This document shows positions 45,393 to 55,792 of a stretch of 64,000 nt of DNA, in pieces. The notes beneath the pieces were generated by a model. That model worked only from the letters and a program-made list of their open reading frames with translations. It searched no databases and was not told the origin of the DNA. Each line of letters begins with the position of its first letter. The first letter of the stretch is position 1. The DNA is from Rhodovulum kholense. Its GTDB lineage: Bacteria > Pseudomonadota > Alphaproteobacteria > Rhodobacterales > Rhodobacteraceae. The translations under genes were made by a program, and so were the position numbers. The DNA lies in assembly GCF_003053725.1 (NCBI RefSeq), contig NZ_QAYC01000010.1, positions 62,001-126,000 of the forward strand, given 5' to 3'.

Positions 45393-47402
45393 CTACTCTG
45401 CCGCCATCGGTGCGGCGCGCCGGGCCTTGGCATTGGCCGACAGCTCGGCCATCAGCGCCGAGGCGCGGGCAATCGGGTTGGTCAGGTAGAAATCCTTGAC
45501 CGCGTAGCGGAACTCGGCCCGGGCGGGCTCGGAGACCGGCAGCGGCTGCCAGTGGTTCACGATCACCTCGTCGACCAGCGCCAGATCCGGCGCCGCCGCG
45601 ACCAGCTTGCGGCGCAGCTGCACCAGATCGTTGAAGGGCAGCGTCGCGCCCAGTTCGGCCGACAGCGCCCGCAGGATCGCCCAGTTTTCCTTGGCCTCGC
45701 CCGGCGGGAAGCCCGCGCGCAGCGCCATCTGCGGCCGCCCTTCGGTATTGACGAACAGCCCCGCCTCTTCGGTGTAGGCCGCGCCGGGCAGGATGATGTC
45801 GGCACGATGCGCGCCGCGGTCGCCATGGCTGCCCTGATAGATGACGAAGGGCCCCTCGCCGATCTCGACCTCGTCGGCACCCAGATTGTAGATGACCTCG
45901 GCGCCTTTCGTCGCGGCCTCGATCCCGCCCTCGGTGACGGCGCCCAGATCCAGCGCGCCGACCCGCGAGGCGGCGGTGTGCAGCACCAGAAGTCCCGCGC
46001 CCAGCCCGCCCGCCAGCGCCATCGCCTGGCTGAGGACGGCCGCGCCATCGACCTCGATCAGCGCGCCCTGCCCGACGATGACCAGCGCGCCTTCTGCCGG
46101 TTTCGCGGCTTTCGCCAGCTTCACCAGCGCCGCGCGGTCCGAGCCTTCCTCAATCACGTCATAGGTCAGATCGACGGCCGGGCCGACCCTATGCACGGCC
46201 GCGCCGTGCATCCAGGCCTTGCGGATGCGGGCGTTCAGCACCGGCGACTCGGCGCGGGGATTGGTGCTGATCAGATAGATCTGCCGGGCATGGTCGATAT
46301 CCTCGATGGCCGCGGTGCCGACATAGGCCGAGCGGTTGCCCGCAGGCAGCTTGGCCCCGTCGGTCCGGCATTCGACCGTGCCGCCCAGACCCTCGACCAG
46401 CGATTTCAGCGCGAAGATCGCCTCGGCCGGGGCCAGATCGCCGATGAGCCCGGTCACCTTGCGCCCGGTCATGGCGGCGGCGGCGGCGCGCAGCGCCTCG
46501 GGCCAGGTTGCGGGCCGAAGCTTGCCGTTCTCGCGGAGATAGGGCCGGTCGAGCCGCTGGCGTTTCAGCCCGTCCCAGACAAAGCGGGTCTTGTCCGAGA
46601 TCCATTCCTCGTTCACGCCGTCATGGTTGCGCGGCAGGATCCGCATCACCTCGCGGCCCTTGGTATCGACCCGGATGTTCGAACCGAGCGCGTCCATCAC
46701 GTCGATGGTTTCGGTCTTGGTCAGCTCCCAGGGCCGGGCGGTGAAGGCATAGGGTTTCGAGGTCAGCGCGCCCACGGGGCACAGGTCGATGATGTTGCCC
46801 TGCAACTCGCTGTCGAGCGTCTGGCCCAGATAGGAGGTGATCTCGGCATCCTCGCCGCGCCCGGTCTGGCCCATCTGGGTGATGCCCGCGACCTCGGTCG
46901 TGAAGCGCACGCAGCGGGTACAGGAGATGCAGCGGGTCATGCAGGTGCCGACCAGCGGTCCCAGATCGGGGTCGATCGAGGCGCGCTTGGGTTCGCGATA
47001 GCGGCTGAAATCGACGCCATAGGCCATCGCCTGGTCCTGCAGGTCGCATTCGCCGCCCTGATCGCAGATCGGGCAGTCGAGCGGGTGGTTGATCAGCAGG
47101 AACTCCATCACCCCCTCGCGGGCCTTCTTGACCATGGGCGAGTTGGTCTTGACGACCGGCGGCGCACCGTCGGGGCCGGGGCGCAGGTCCTTGACCTGCA
47201 TCGCGCAGGAGGCGGCGGGCTTCGGCGGGCCGCCGACGATCTCGACCAGACACATCCGGCAGTTCCCGGCGATGGACAGGCGTTCATGGTAGCAGAAGCG
47301 CGGGATCTCGATCCCGGCGACCTCGCAGGCCTGAAGCACCGTCATGGCCGGGTCGACCTCGATCTCTGTGCCGTCGATGATGATCTTGCGTAGCTGTGCC
47401 AT
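45393..47402 (-). CDS. nuoG: NADH-quinone oxidoreductase subunit G
   Basis: A 669-residue, Fe-S-rich subunit of the peripheral arm. N1b ligands lie in [15 protein letters not shown] plus a following Cys, the His-ligated N5 in [14 protein letters not shown], and N4 in CISCTRC plus CPVGAL. The C-terminal part is the catalytically inactive molybdopterin-enzyme-like domain. The ATG at 47402 starts [10 protein letters not shown], as in Paracoccus. A 162-base gap to the upstream DUF5333 gene shows no convincing gene. Confidence 0.97.
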   Translation of the reverse strand: MAQLRKIIIDGTEIEVDPAMTVLQACEVAGIEIPRFCYHERLSIAGNCRMCLVEIVGGPPKPAASCAMQVKDLRPGPDGAPPVVKTNSPMVKKAREGVMEFLLINHPLDCPICDQGGECDLQDQAMAYGVDFSRYREPKRASIDPDLGPLVGTCMTRCISCTRCVRFTTEVAGITQMGQTGRGEDAEITSYLGQTLDSELQGNIIDLCPVGALTSKPYAFTARPWELTKTETIDVMDALGSNIRVDTKGREVMRILPRNHDGVNEEWISDKTRFVWDGLKRQRLDRPYLRENGKLRPATWPEALRAAAAAMTGRKVTGLIGDLAPAEAIFALKSLVEGLGGTVECRTDGAKLPAGNRSAYVGTAAIEDIDHARQIYLISTNPRAESPVLNARIRKAWMHGAAVHRVGPAVDLTYDVIEEGSDRAALVKLAKAAKPAEGALVIVGQGALIEVDGAAVLSQAMALAGGLGAGLLVLHTAASRVGALDLGAVTEGGIEAATKGAEVIYNLGADEVEIGEGPFVIYQGSHGDRGAHRADIILPGAAYTEEAGLFVNTEGRPQMALRAGFPPGEAKENWAILRALSAELGATLPFNDLVQLRRKLVAAAPDLALVDEVIVNHWQPLPVSEPARAEFRYAVKDFYLTNPIARASALMAELSANAKARRAAPMAAE

Positions 47403-47564
47403 GCTCTTGCCTTGTCGCTTGCTGCGTCCCGCCCCCGGTCCGGCGGGCTGCGTCCTAGATCCCGGGGCGGGCGCGCCCGGCGCCCGTCCCCGCCGCAAAG
47501 GCCGCCCATCCGGCGCCCCTCCGGCCTGTTCCTGCCCCCATCGGCCCTGCCCGCAGCGCCATGC

Positions 47565-48005
47565 CTAGCGCGCCCTCAGCAGCCGGCCGATTTCGGTCCG
47601 GGCCCTGATTTCGGCCAGACCGACCGGGCAATAGCTTTCGGGCTGGTCGCTCCGGACGCCCCGCGCCGCCAGCCAGTCGCGCGCGGCGCCCTCGACCCGC
47701 GCCTTCTCGGCCTTGTCCTCGACGAAGGCCCGGATCTCGGCATCCGAATAGCCAAGCCGCGATGCCCGCGATTTCAACCCGCGCATATAGCCATAGGCGG
47801 TCAGCATCCGCGCCTCGATCCGCGGGCATTTCTTGCGGATCATGTTGGCGGTCGCGATCACCTGCAGCCCCTCGACGATCCCGGCCTGGTCGCGAAGCGC
47901 CGGACGCGCCTCGGCCCCCTCGGCCGTGGCCGCGGCGGCAAGGGCAAGCGTCGCGGCAAGCGCCGCAGCCCGTCCTCGGGGCGATATGACCGCCCCCGCG
48001 ATCAC
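47565..48005 (-). CDS. DUF5333 family exported protein within the nuo operon
   Basis: A 146-residue protein of the DUF5333 type, often found in nuo operons of Rhodobacteraceae. An N-terminal hydrophobic signal (AAALAATLALAAAATAEGAEA) suggests export to the periplasm; the mature part is helical (KSRASRLGYSDAEIRAFVEDKAEKARV) with cysteines in RKKCPRIEARM and SYCPVG that could form a disulfide. It starts with GTG at 48005, overlapping the stop of the 28-residue microprotein (GTGA). Function is unknown. Confidence 0.82.
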   Translation of the reverse strand: MIAGAVISPRGRAAALAATLALAAAATAEGAEARPALRDQAGIVEGLQVIATANMIRKKCPRIEARMLTAYGYMRGLKSRASRLGYSDAEIRAFVEDKAEKARVEGAARDWLAARGVRSDQPESYCPVGLAEIRARTEIGRLLRAR

Positions 48006-48088
48006 GCCGCCGCCACCGCGCTGTCGCGCCCGATGGTCCGCGCCTCGAACTCCGCGCGGTCGGTGATGATCTTCCTGAGCTCGCTCAT
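48002..48088 (-). CDS. 28-residue microprotein resembling the NuoG N-terminus
   Basis: A short frame just behind nuoF: ATG at 48088, TGA at 48002-48004. A GGAG ribosome site formed by the last codons of nuoF lies seven bases before the ATG, and the stop overlaps the GTG of the DUF5333 gene, so it sits in a coupled chain. It begins MSELRKIITDRAEFEA; NuoG begins [16 protein letters not shown], nine of the first 15 residues being identical. The rest (RTIGRDSAVAAA) has no counterpart. It may be a leftover of a duplicated nuoG start or a functional peptide. Confidence 0.55.
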   Translation of the reverse strand: MSELRKIITDRAEFEARTIGRDSAVAAA

Positions 48089-48092
48089 CCGC

Positions 48093-49388
48093 CTACTCCG
48101 CCGCCAGGACGCCCGAACGCCCGGTCTTCTGCGACCGGATCCGATCCTCGATCTCGTCGCGGAAATGCCGGATCAGGCCCTGGATCGGCCAGGCGGCCGC
48201 GTCGCCGAGGGCGCAGATTGTGTGGCCCTCGACCTGCTTGGTGACATCGAACAGCATGTCGATCTCTTCGATCTCGGCTTCGCCCCTCACCAGACGGTCC
48301 ATCACCCGCATCATCCAGCCGGTGCCCTCGCGGCAGGGCGTGCACTGGCCGCAGCTTTCATGCTTGTAGAATTTCGCGAAGCGCCAGATCGCCTTGATGA
48401 TATCGGTCGACTGGTCCATCACGATGACCGCCGCGGTGCCGAGCCCCGAGCGCTGCTCGCGCAGCCAGTCGAAATCCATGATCGCATCCTCGCAGATGCT
48501 GGCAGGCAGAAGCGGCACCGAACAGCCGCCCGGGATCACCGCCTTGAGATTGTCCCAGCCGCCGCGCACGCCGCCGCAATGGCGGTCCAGCAACTCGCGC
48601 AGCCCGATCGACATGCTTTCCTCGACCACGCAGGGACGGTTCACATGGCCCGAGACGGCGAAAAGCTTGGTGCCCGCGTTGTTCGGCCGCCCGAAGGACG
48701 CGAACCAGTCGCCGCCCCGGCGCAGGATGGTCGGCACGACCGCGATGGATTCGACATTGTTGACCGTGGTCGGGCAGCCGTAAAGCCCCGAGCCCGCCGG
48801 GAAGGGCGGCTTCATCCGCGGCATGCCCTTCTTGCCCTCGAGGCTTTCGAGCAGGGCGGTTTCCTCGCCGCAGATATAGGCGCCGGCGCCGTGATGCAGG
48901 TACAGGTCGAAATCCCAGCCCGACTTGGCGGCATTGGCGCCCAGAAGCCCGGCGTCATAGGCCTCGTCGATGGCCGCCTGCAGCGCCTCGCGCTCGCGGA
49001 TATATTCGCCCCGGATGTAGATATAGGCGGCATGCGCGCCCATCGCGAAAGAGGCGATCAGCGCGCCCTCGATCAGCGTATGGGGGTCGTGCCGCATGAT
49101 TTCGCGGTCCTTGCAGGTGCCCGGCTCGGACTCGTCGGCGTTGATTACAAGGTAGTGCGGCCTTCCGTCGCTTTCCTTCGGCATGAAGGACCATTTAAGC
49201 CCGGTAGGGAAACCAGCCCCGCCACGGCCGCGCAAACCGGATTTCTTCATCTCGTCGATGATCCAGTCCCGGCCCTTGGCGATGACCTGAGCCGTGCCGT
49301 CCCAATGTCCCCGGGCGCGCGCGCCGGAGAGGCTGCGGTCGAACATCCCGTAGAGATTGGTAAAGATCCGGTCCTGATCGGTCAGCAT
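48093..49388 (-). CDS. nuoF: NADH-quinone oxidoreductase subunit F
   Basis: A 431-residue subunit that binds NADH, FMN and cluster N3. The nucleotide site [15 protein letters not shown], the FMN segment [16 protein letters not shown] and the N3 ligands [12 protein letters not shown] with the distant Cys in TICALGDAA are intact. The ATG at 49388 begins [14 protein letters not shown] as in related species. A perfect stem-loop lies in the 154-base gap before it. Confidence 0.97.
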   Translation of the reverse strand: MLTDQDRIFTNLYGMFDRSLSGARARGHWDGTAQVIAKGRDWIIDEMKKSGLRGRGGAGFPTGLKWSFMPKESDGRPHYLVINADESEPGTCKDREIMRHDPHTLIEGALIASFAMGAHAAYIYIRGEYIREREALQAAIDEAYDAGLLGANAAKSGWDFDLYLHHGAGAYICGEETALLESLEGKKGMPRMKPPFPAGSGLYGCPTTVNNVESIAVVPTILRRGGDWFASFGRPNNAGTKLFAVSGHVNRPCVVEESMSIGLRELLDRHCGGVRGGWDNLKAVIPGGCSVPLLPASICEDAIMDFDWLREQRSGLGTAAVIVMDQSTDIIKAIWRFAKFYKHESCGQCTPCREGTGWMMRVMDRLVRGEAEIEEIDMLFDVTKQVEGHTICALGDAAAWPIQGLIRHFRDEIEDRIRSQKTGRSGVLAAE

Positions 49389-49507
49389 GGTTCGTCCCCG
49401 CTGTGGTGTCCTGACGCGGCCTCGCGGCCTGCTGGGTCTTGGCGCGGCCGGCGGGCTGGCATGGCCACCCGCCGGGCGCTTTGATGATCTTGCAGGACCC
49501 CGGCCGC

Positions 49508-49525
49508 GGCCGTTCGCAAACGGCC
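49508..49525 (-). other. Intra-operon stem-loop upstream of nuoF
   Basis: GGCCGTT-CGCA-AACGGCC is a perfect seven-base stem with a four-base loop, 18 bases downstream of the helix-hairpin-helix gene stop. There is no T-run, so an mRNA processing or stability element is more likely than a terminator. Confidence 0.5.
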
Positions 49526-49542
49526 CGCCTGCCCTGCCTCGC

Positions 49543-50226
49543 TCAGGCCTCGCTGGCCAGAGCCTTGGCCTGTGCCACCCAGTCATCCCGGCTGACACGG
49601 CCTTTGAAGCCTTCCAGGTTCTCGTCCATCCAGGCAATGTCTTCGGCCGTCCAGGACGCGATCTGGTCGTAGTGATAGATCCCCAGATCGTTCACCTGCT
49701 TCTCCAGTTTAGGACCGACGCCCTTGATCTTCTTGAGGTCGTCAGCACCGCCGGCCCGAGGAGCCGACAGAGCGGCGGGACGGCTCCCCACCTTTTCTTC
49801 AGCGGCAGTGGGCGCCGCTTCAGGCTTTGGGGACGCGGTCTCCATCACCGGAGCCTTGGGCGCCGCCTTGGGGGCAGGCGCGGCCTTCGGCGCCGATTTC
49901 GGCACAGTGGGGGCCACTTTCGGACCGCCGGGCTTCGGACGGTTCGGGATCACGATTGCGGCATTGGCATCGCGATAGGGCTTCATCGCGGCCATCGCCT
50001 CGCGCTTCTTGGCGACCATGGCCGAGAATTCGGCATCGGTGTGGCAGAAGCCCCAGGTCAGGACGGCGCCAGCCACAAAGAAGGTGCCAACGCCACCAAT
50101 GAAGGCGCCGAGGGCCCAGAGGCCGATGGCATAGCCGATGGTGGCCACGGTCAGACCGCAAAGCGCGGCGACCAGCCACCAGAAGATGGCAAACTTGAGT
50201 CTTGCTTCTGTGCGAGAAATGTTCAT
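49543..50226 (-). CDS. Membrane-anchored helix-hairpin-helix protein of the nuo operon
   Basis: A 227-residue protein with three parts: two hydrophobic helices near the N-terminus ([21 protein letters not shown] and [18 protein letters not shown]), a disordered Pro/Ala/Lys linker (about residues 95-155), and a C-terminal helix-hairpin-helix domain ([29 protein letters not shown], then [17 protein letters not shown]). A similar C-terminal domain is fused to NuoE in rhizobia, so this looks like the separated counterpart. GGAGAGA precedes the ATG. It may tether a nucleic acid or protein partner to the membrane beside complex I; the role is unknown. Confidence 0.85.
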   Translation of the reverse strand: MNISRTEARLKFAIFWWLVAALCGLTVATIGYAIGLWALGAFIGGVGTFFVAGAVLTWGFCHTDAEFSAMVAKKREAMAAMKPYRDANAAIVIPNRPKPGGPKVAPTVPKSAPKAAPAPKAAPKAPVMETASPKPEAAPTAAEEKVGSRPAALSAPRAGGADDLKKIKGVGPKLEKQVNDLGIYHYDQIASWTAEDIAWMDENLEGFKGRVSRDDWVAQAKALASEA

Positions 50227-50275
50227 GCGTTCTCTCCGCTACGACGGTTTTTCTTCCGAAGCCATTTGTAACGCC

Positions 50276-51019
50276 TTAGCTTCCGCCTGTCTTGACGTCT
50301 TCCGCCGCAGCCCCCGCCCGACGCCAGGACGTCAGCAGCGGCACTTCGGTTCCATCGATCCGCTTGACCGTATCGCCGATATCGAGCGCCCGCGCCGCGG
50401 ACGCATTGTGGGCGTTGACCTTCTCGCCGCCGGTCAGGCTGGACAGCGCCCCCTTGGGTTCCGAGGCGAACCGGCCGTTCTGCGGCCCCGGCACCGGGAC
50501 GTCGCCCTTCGCCAGCGCATCGAGGATCTCGGCCAGCCGGTCGGCGGTGAGGTCTTCGTAATAGTCCTTGCCGACCTGCATCATCGGCGCGTTCGAGCAG
50601 GCGCCGAGGCATTCGACCTCTTCCCAGCTGAACTTGCCGTCGGCCGACAGCGTGTGCGGGGTCGGCGCGATCTTGTCCTTGCAGATCGCGATCAGGTCCT
50701 CGGCGCCGCAGATCAGGCAAGACGTGGTGCCGCAGATCTGCACATGGGCGACCGAGCCGGTCGGCACCAGCTGGAACATGAAATAGAAGGTCGCGACCTC
50801 GAGCGCCCGGATATAGGGCATGCCCAGCATGTCGGCGACATATTCGATGGCCGGGCGGGTCAGCCAGCCTTCCTGCTCTTGCGCGCGCCACAGCAGCGGA
50901 ATGATCGCCGAGGCCTGGCGGCCTTCGGGATATTTCGTCAGCTGCGCCTCGGCCCATTTGCGATTCTCGGGCGTGAAGGCGAAGCTGTCGGGCTGGTGGG
51001 GGTGGAGGCGTCTCAGCAT
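50276..51019 (-). CDS. nuoE: NADH-quinone oxidoreductase subunit E
   Basis: A 247-residue subunit with the thioredoxin-like domain that holds cluster N1a. The four ligands are in CGTTSC and CLGAC. The helical N-terminus ([30 protein letters not shown]) is typical. About 80 extra C-terminal residues follow the Fe-S domain compared with E. coli, low in conservation and ending in a basic/Ala-rich tail. The gene is 43 bases after nuoD. Confidence 0.95.
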   Translation of the reverse strand: MLRRLHPHQPDSFAFTPENRKWAEAQLTKYPEGRQASAIIPLLWRAQEQEGWLTRPAIEYVADMLGMPYIRALEVATFYFMFQLVPTGSVAHVQICGTTSCLICGAEDLIAICKDKIAPTPHTLSADGKFSWEEVECLGACSNAPMMQVGKDYYEDLTADRLAEILDALAKGDVPVPGPQNGRFASEPKGALSSLTGGEKVNAHNASAARALDIGDTVKRIDGTEVPLLTSWRRAGAAAEDVKTGGS

Positions 51020-51062
51020 CGGTCGGAAAACTCTTGGTATTCAGGGGATTGGGCGCCGCATA

Positions 51063-52274
51063 TCATCGGTCGACCTCGCCGAAGACGATGTCGAGCGTGC
51101 CGATGATGGCCGCCACGTCGGCCAGCATGTGGCCTTTCGAGATATGATCCATGGACTGCATGTGCAGGAAGCCCGGCGCACGCAGCTTGGCCCGGTAGGG
51201 CTTGTTGGTGCCGTCGGCCACGAGATAGACCCCGAATTCGCCCTTCGGCGCCTCGACCGCGGCATAGACCTCGCCTGCGGGCACGTGGAAACCCTCGGTG
51301 TACAGCTTGAAGTGATGGATCAGCGCTTCCATCGAGGTCTTCATGTCGGACCGTTTCGGCGGCGTGATCTTGCCGCGCGCCAGCACCTCGCCCGGTTCCT
51401 TGCGCAGCTTGGCGCAGGCCTGGCGGATGATGTGAGTCGACTGGCGCATCTCTTCCATGCGGACCAGATAGCGGTCGTAACAGTCGCCGTTCTTGCCGAC
51501 CGGGATCTCGAAATCGAACTCGCTGTAGCATTCATAGGGCTGCGCCCGGCGCAAATCCCACGCCAGACCCGAGCCGCGCACCATCACGCCCGAGTAGCCC
51601 CAGTCGAGGATGTCCTGTTCGCTGACGATGCCGATATCGACGTTGCGCTGCTTGAAGATCCGGTTCTCGGTCAGAAGCCCGTTCAGATCGTCAAGCACCC
51701 GCGGGAAGTCCACGGCCCAGGCGTCGATATCCTCGATCAGCTGGGGCGGCAGGTCCTGATGCACGCCGCCGGGGCGGAAATAGGCGGCGTGAAGCCGGGC
51801 CCCGCAGGCGCGCTCGTAGAAGACCATCAGCTTCTCGCGCTCTTCGAAGCCCCAGAGAGGGGGCGTCAGCGCGCCCACATCCATCGCCTGAGTCGTGACG
51901 TTCAGCAGGTGGTTCAACACCCGCCCGATTTCGCAGAACAGCACCCGGATCAGCTGCGCCCGGCGCGGCACCTCGATCCCGGTCAGTTTCTCGATGGCCA
52001 GGCACCAGGCATGTTCCTGGTTCATCGGGGCCACGTAATCGAGCCGGTCGAGATAGGGCAGGTTCTGCAGATAGGTGCGGCTTTCCATCAGCTTCTCGGT
52101 GCCGCGATGCAAAAGCCCGATATGCGGGTCGGCGCGCTCGACGATCTCGCCGTCAAGCTCCAGCACAAGACGCAGAACCCCGTGCGCCGCAGGGTGTTGC
52201 GGGCCGAAGTTGATGTTGAAGTTGCGGATCTTCTGTTCGTCGGTCCGCACGTCCTGGAAGGCGTTGTCCTTCAT
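51063..52274 (-). CDS. nuoD: NADH-quinone oxidoreductase subunit D
   Basis: A 403-residue, 49-kDa-type subunit that lines the quinone site; not fused to Nuo[22 protein letters not shown] (quinone-site His and the loop), [25 protein letters not shown] and the C-terminal end DIVFGEVDR are diagnostic. The ATG at 52274 lies one base after the stop of the sulfotransferase gene, so their translation is closely linked. Confidence 0.97.
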   Translation of the reverse strand: MKDNAFQDVRTDEQKIRNFNINFGPQHPAAHGVLRLVLELDGEIVERADPHIGLLHRGTEKLMESRTYLQNLPYLDRLDYVAPMNQEHAWCLAIEKLTGIEVPRRAQLIRVLFCEIGRVLNHLLNVTTQAMDVGALTPPLWGFEEREKLMVFYERACGARLHAAYFRPGGVHQDLPPQLIEDIDAWAVDFPRVLDDLNGLLTENRIFKQRNVDIGIVSEQDILDWGYSGVMVRGSGLAWDLRRAQPYECYSEFDFEIPVGKNGDCYDRYLVRMEEMRQSTHIIRQACAKLRKEPGEVLARGKITPPKRSDMKTSMEALIHHFKLYTEGFHVPAGEVYAAVEAPKGEFGVYLVADGTNKPYRAKLRAPGFLHMQSMDHISKGHMLADVAAIIGTLDIVFGEVDR

Positions 52275-52275
52275 G

Positions 52276-53127
52276 TCAGACCCCCATCCGGTGAGCTTGC
52301 CAGGCTGCGGGCACCCGCCCCAGCCGGTCGGCCACGTAATCGTATTGCGGCGCCAGCCACCGGGCGGCGGCATCGCGCTGATCGTCGGTCATCGGCAATT
52401 CGGGGCCAGCATGGACCCGCAGCGCCAGTTGCGCCGGCCTTGGCGCGATCCCCAGAAACCGGCACAGCCGATCGACGGTCTCGTCCGAGAACAGCTCTTC
52501 GTAGAAGGCCAGCCAGAGCCGCGCCGGATCGATGGCTGCCCGGACCCGGCCCAGCACAGCGCGATAATCGCCGCGCCGCGCAATGTGGTCCTCGCCCCCC
52601 TTCAGCACGCGCGCCAGGATACGCCCGGCGCGCGGCCCCAGCGCCTCGCCCTCGGCCGCCCGGCGCCGCGCGATCATCCGCACATGGCTCCAGAGCCGCT
52701 CGACCGGGTCGCGCAGCAGGTAGACAAAGCGCACATCGGCGGCGAGCCCGGCCATCCGGTGCAGCCGCGCCTCGGGCAGCAGGCCATAGGCGGGCGTGAT
52801 GTCGGCCACCAGCGGCCGCGCGCCGCGACCCTTTTCGAGATAGGCCAGATAGGCGGCCTCGTCCCCGCTGGCCATCACTCCCGCCAGATCGCGCAGATCG
52901 GCAAGACGCGTGCCGCGCGGCACCGGACGGCGCCCGGCCAGCCCGGCGGCCTTCTCTTCCAGCAGGGTCCGTTCCCGTTCCAGTCGGCCCTCTTCCAGGG
53001 CATCGAAGAAATGCAGCTCTTTCACCGACCGCATGTGACAGTCGGGATGGTCCGCCAGATAGCGGCCAAGCCAGCTGGTCCCCGCCTTGGGGGCCCCGAG
53101 ACCGAAGAGGATACGCGCGACTGCCAT
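52276..53127 (-). CDS. Sulfotransferase family protein inserted between nuoC and nuoD
   Basis: A 283-residue sulfotransferase. The 5'-phosphosulfate loop is [14 protein letters not shown] (residues 11-24) and the 3'-phosphate site is [16 protein letters not shown]; both bind PAPS. KELHFF and the fold order match bacterial sulfotransferases that modify lipids, saccharides or peptides. The start shares a base with the nuoC stop (TGATG) and its stop is one base from the nuoD ATG, so it is locked into the complex I operon. Composition is like its neighbours. The acceptor is unknown, and no link between sulfation and complex I is known to me. Confidence 0.88.
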   Translation of the reverse strand: MAVARILFGLGAPKAGTSWLGRYLADHPDCHMRSVKELHFFDALEEGRLERERTLLEEKAAGLAGRRPVPRGTRLADLRDLAGVMASGDEAAYLAYLEKGRGARPLVADITPAYGLLPEARLHRMAGLAADVRFVYLLRDPVERLWSHVRMIARRRAAEGEALGPRAGRILARVLKGGEDHIARRGDYRAVLGRVRAAIDPARLWLAFYEELFSDETVDRLCRFLGIAPRPAQLALRVHAGPELPMTDDQRDAAARWLAPQYDYVADRLGRVPAAWQAHRMGV

Positions 53128-53729
53128 CAGGCCTTGGCCTTCTCGTCGCCGGGCAGGATGTAGTCGGCGCCTTCCCAGGGCGACATGAAGTCGAACTGGC
53201 GGAATTCCTGCACCAGCTTGACGGGTTCGTAGACGACGCGTTTCTGCGCCTCGTCATAGCGGACCTCGGTATAGCCGGTGGTCGGGAAGTCCTTGCGCAG
53301 CGGATGGCCGCGGAAGCCGTAATCGGTCAGCAGCCGCCTCAGGTCGGGATGGCCCGAGAAGACGATCCCGAACATGTCGAACACCTCGCGCTCGAACCAG
53401 TTGGCCGAGGGGTGGACCGACACGATCGACGGGATCATCTCGTCCTCGCGCACCGCACAGCGAATGCGGACCCGCTGGTTCTGGTACATAGACAGGAAGT
53501 GATAGACGACGACAAAGCGGGCATCGCGTTCGGGGTGGTCGACCGCGGTGATGTCGACCAGCGACGAGAACCGGCAGCCCGCATCCGAGCGCAGGAATTC
53601 GGTGAAGGCCACGATCGCGGCCGGGGCGGCGTCGATGTTCAGCTCGCCATGCGCGACCTCCCAGCCGATCACGCAATCGGGGCGCTTGGCCGCGATCAGG
53701 GCGCCGAGTTCTTTCAGCGTCTCGTCCAT
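53127..53729 (-). CDS. nuoC: NADH-quinone oxidoreductase subunit C
   Basis: A 200-residue, 30-kDa-type subunit. The signature is [27 protein letters not shown], then [40 protein letters not shown], which is specific to NuoC. It is separate from NuoD, unlike in E. coli. It overlaps the sulfotransferase start by one base and lies three bases after nuoB. Confidence 0.97.
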   Translation of the reverse strand: MDETLKELGALIAAKRPDCVIGWEVAHGELNIDAAPAAIVAFTEFLRSDAGCRFSSLVDITAVDHPERDARFVVVYHFLSMYQNQRVRIRCAVREDEMIPSIVSVHPSANWFEREVFDMFGIVFSGHPDLRRLLTDYGFRGHPLRKDFPTTGYTEVRYDEAQKRVVYEPVKLVQEFRQFDFMSPWEGADYILPGDEKAKA

Positions 53730-53732
53730 GGC

Positions 53733-54622
<890 letters not shown>

Positions 54623-54882
54623 CTCGGTCTCCCTGTCTTGCGTGCCGCGCGCGGCCCGGTGCCGTGCGCACTGGTTTTCCGACCATGACGTTAGTCGGGG
54701 CCACGGCAGAGGGTCAACCGCCCCGCCCCGCGATCCGCGCCACTCTGTTACAGTGCCGCAGCAGAAATGTATACAGTCGTGCGCATTGAAAATGCGACGA
54801 TCCGGCTTTTGCCGTCAAAGCCATGTTAAAAAGGGTTTTCCGCCTTGGTTTCGGTCGGTTTACGTGCCGAAACGCAGGTGGC
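54623..54882 (-). promoter_or_regulatory. Presumed promoter region of the nuo operon
   Basis: This 260-base, relatively AT-rich gap separates nuoA from the enoyl-CoA hydratase 3' end. On the minus strand TTGACG at 54813-54818 and TATACA at 54768-54773 resemble -35 and -10 elements, but they are not at a proper mutual spacing and neither has a good partner. The long transcript of more than 20 genes must start here or just upstream. Confidence 0.35.
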
Positions 54883-55677
54883 TCACCGGTCGGACGGCAG
54901 CGCCCAGCCGGGTTTGCGGCGGTCGAAGAAGGCCGCGATTCCCTCAGCCGCTTCGGGGGTTTCCCAGGCCGCGACCAGCCGGGCGATGCTGGCCTCGATG
55001 ACCACGTCGTCGATCCGCGGCCCGAGGCTCAGCACCTGCGCCTTGGCCCGCGCGACCGCCTCCGGCGCGCAGGCCAGATAGGGCGCGATCTCGGCCTCGA
55101 CCGCGTCGTCCAGACCGGCGGCGGGCACCGCGCGGGCCAGCAGGCCAAGCGCCACCGCCTCGGCCGCGTCGAAGCGCCGCCCCGACATGAACACCCGCCG
55201 GGCACGGGCCTCGCCCAGCCGCGCCACGACATAGGGGCCGATGGTGGCGGGAATCAGCCCCAGCCGGGTCTCGGTCAGCGCGAACCGGGCGGTCTCGACG
55301 CCGATGGCCACGTCGCAGACGGAAATCAGCCCGATGCCGCCGCCGAAGGCCTGTCCTTGGACCCGGCCGATCAGCGGTTTCGGCATCTCGTTCAGCGCGC
55401 GCAGCATCCCGGCCAGCTTGCGCGCCTCGGCCGCGCGGGTGGCGGCATCGGCCTGCATCTGTTCCTTCATCCAGCCCAGATCGCCGCCCGCGCAAAAGCT
55501 TTCGCCCGCCCCGGTCAGCACCACCGCACGGACCGCCGGATCGGCGCCCAGAGCCTCGGCGGCCCCGGTCAGCGCCGCGATCAGGTCCGAGGACAGCGCA
55601 TTATGCTTGTCCTCGCGCCGCAGCGTGACCCGCGCGACGCCGCGCCCGTCGATCCCGATCTCAAGCCCGTCCTGCAT
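54883..55677 (-). CDS. Enoyl-CoA hydratase/isomerase family (methylglutaconyl-CoA hydratase-like)
   Basis: A 264-residue crotonase-fold enzyme. The oxyanion-hole segments are SFCAGGDLGWMKEQM and GQAFGGGIGLISVCD; the catalytic Glu position fits FALTETRLGLIPATIGPYVV. The phrase RREDKHNALSSDLIAAL and GGDLGWMK are typical of 3-methylglutaconyl-CoA hydratase of leucine breakdown, but no other leucine-pathway genes are near, so the assignment is not firm. The ATG at 55677 opens the homology. It is divergent from radA with a 115-base gap. Confidence 0.88.
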   Translation of the reverse strand: MQDGLEIGIDGRGVARVTLRREDKHNALSSDLIAALTGAAEALGADPAVRAVVLTGAGESFCAGGDLGWMKEQMQADAATRAAEARKLAGMLRALNEMPKPLIGRVQGQAFGGGIGLISVCDVAIGVETARFALTETRLGLIPATIGPYVVARLGEARARRVFMSGRRFDAAEAVALGLLARAVPAAGLDDAVEAEIAPYLACAPEAVARAKAQVLSLGPRIDDVVIEASIARLVAAWETPEAAEGIAAFFDRRKPGWALPSDR

Positions 55678-55792
55678 CCTGCCCCTCCCGTTGGCGGTTT
55701 CGGGCCAAAGCCTAGCCGCGGCCCCGGCCCGGGGGCAAGCCGGCCCGCCGAAGCGGCCTTGCAACGCCGCCCGGCCTCGGGCAGCTAGAGGC

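Noticed and set aside
47455-47562. 35-codon frame between the DUF5333 gene and nuoG
   Set aside because: It starts two bases after the DUF5333 stop, but the product is a Gly/Ala/Arg low-complexity string with no ribosome site of note, so I treat it as chance.
50227-50275. Eight-codon frame between nuoE and the helix-hairpin-helix gene
   Set aside because: Too short and without support; the interval is fully explained as leader with the GGAGAGA ribosome site.
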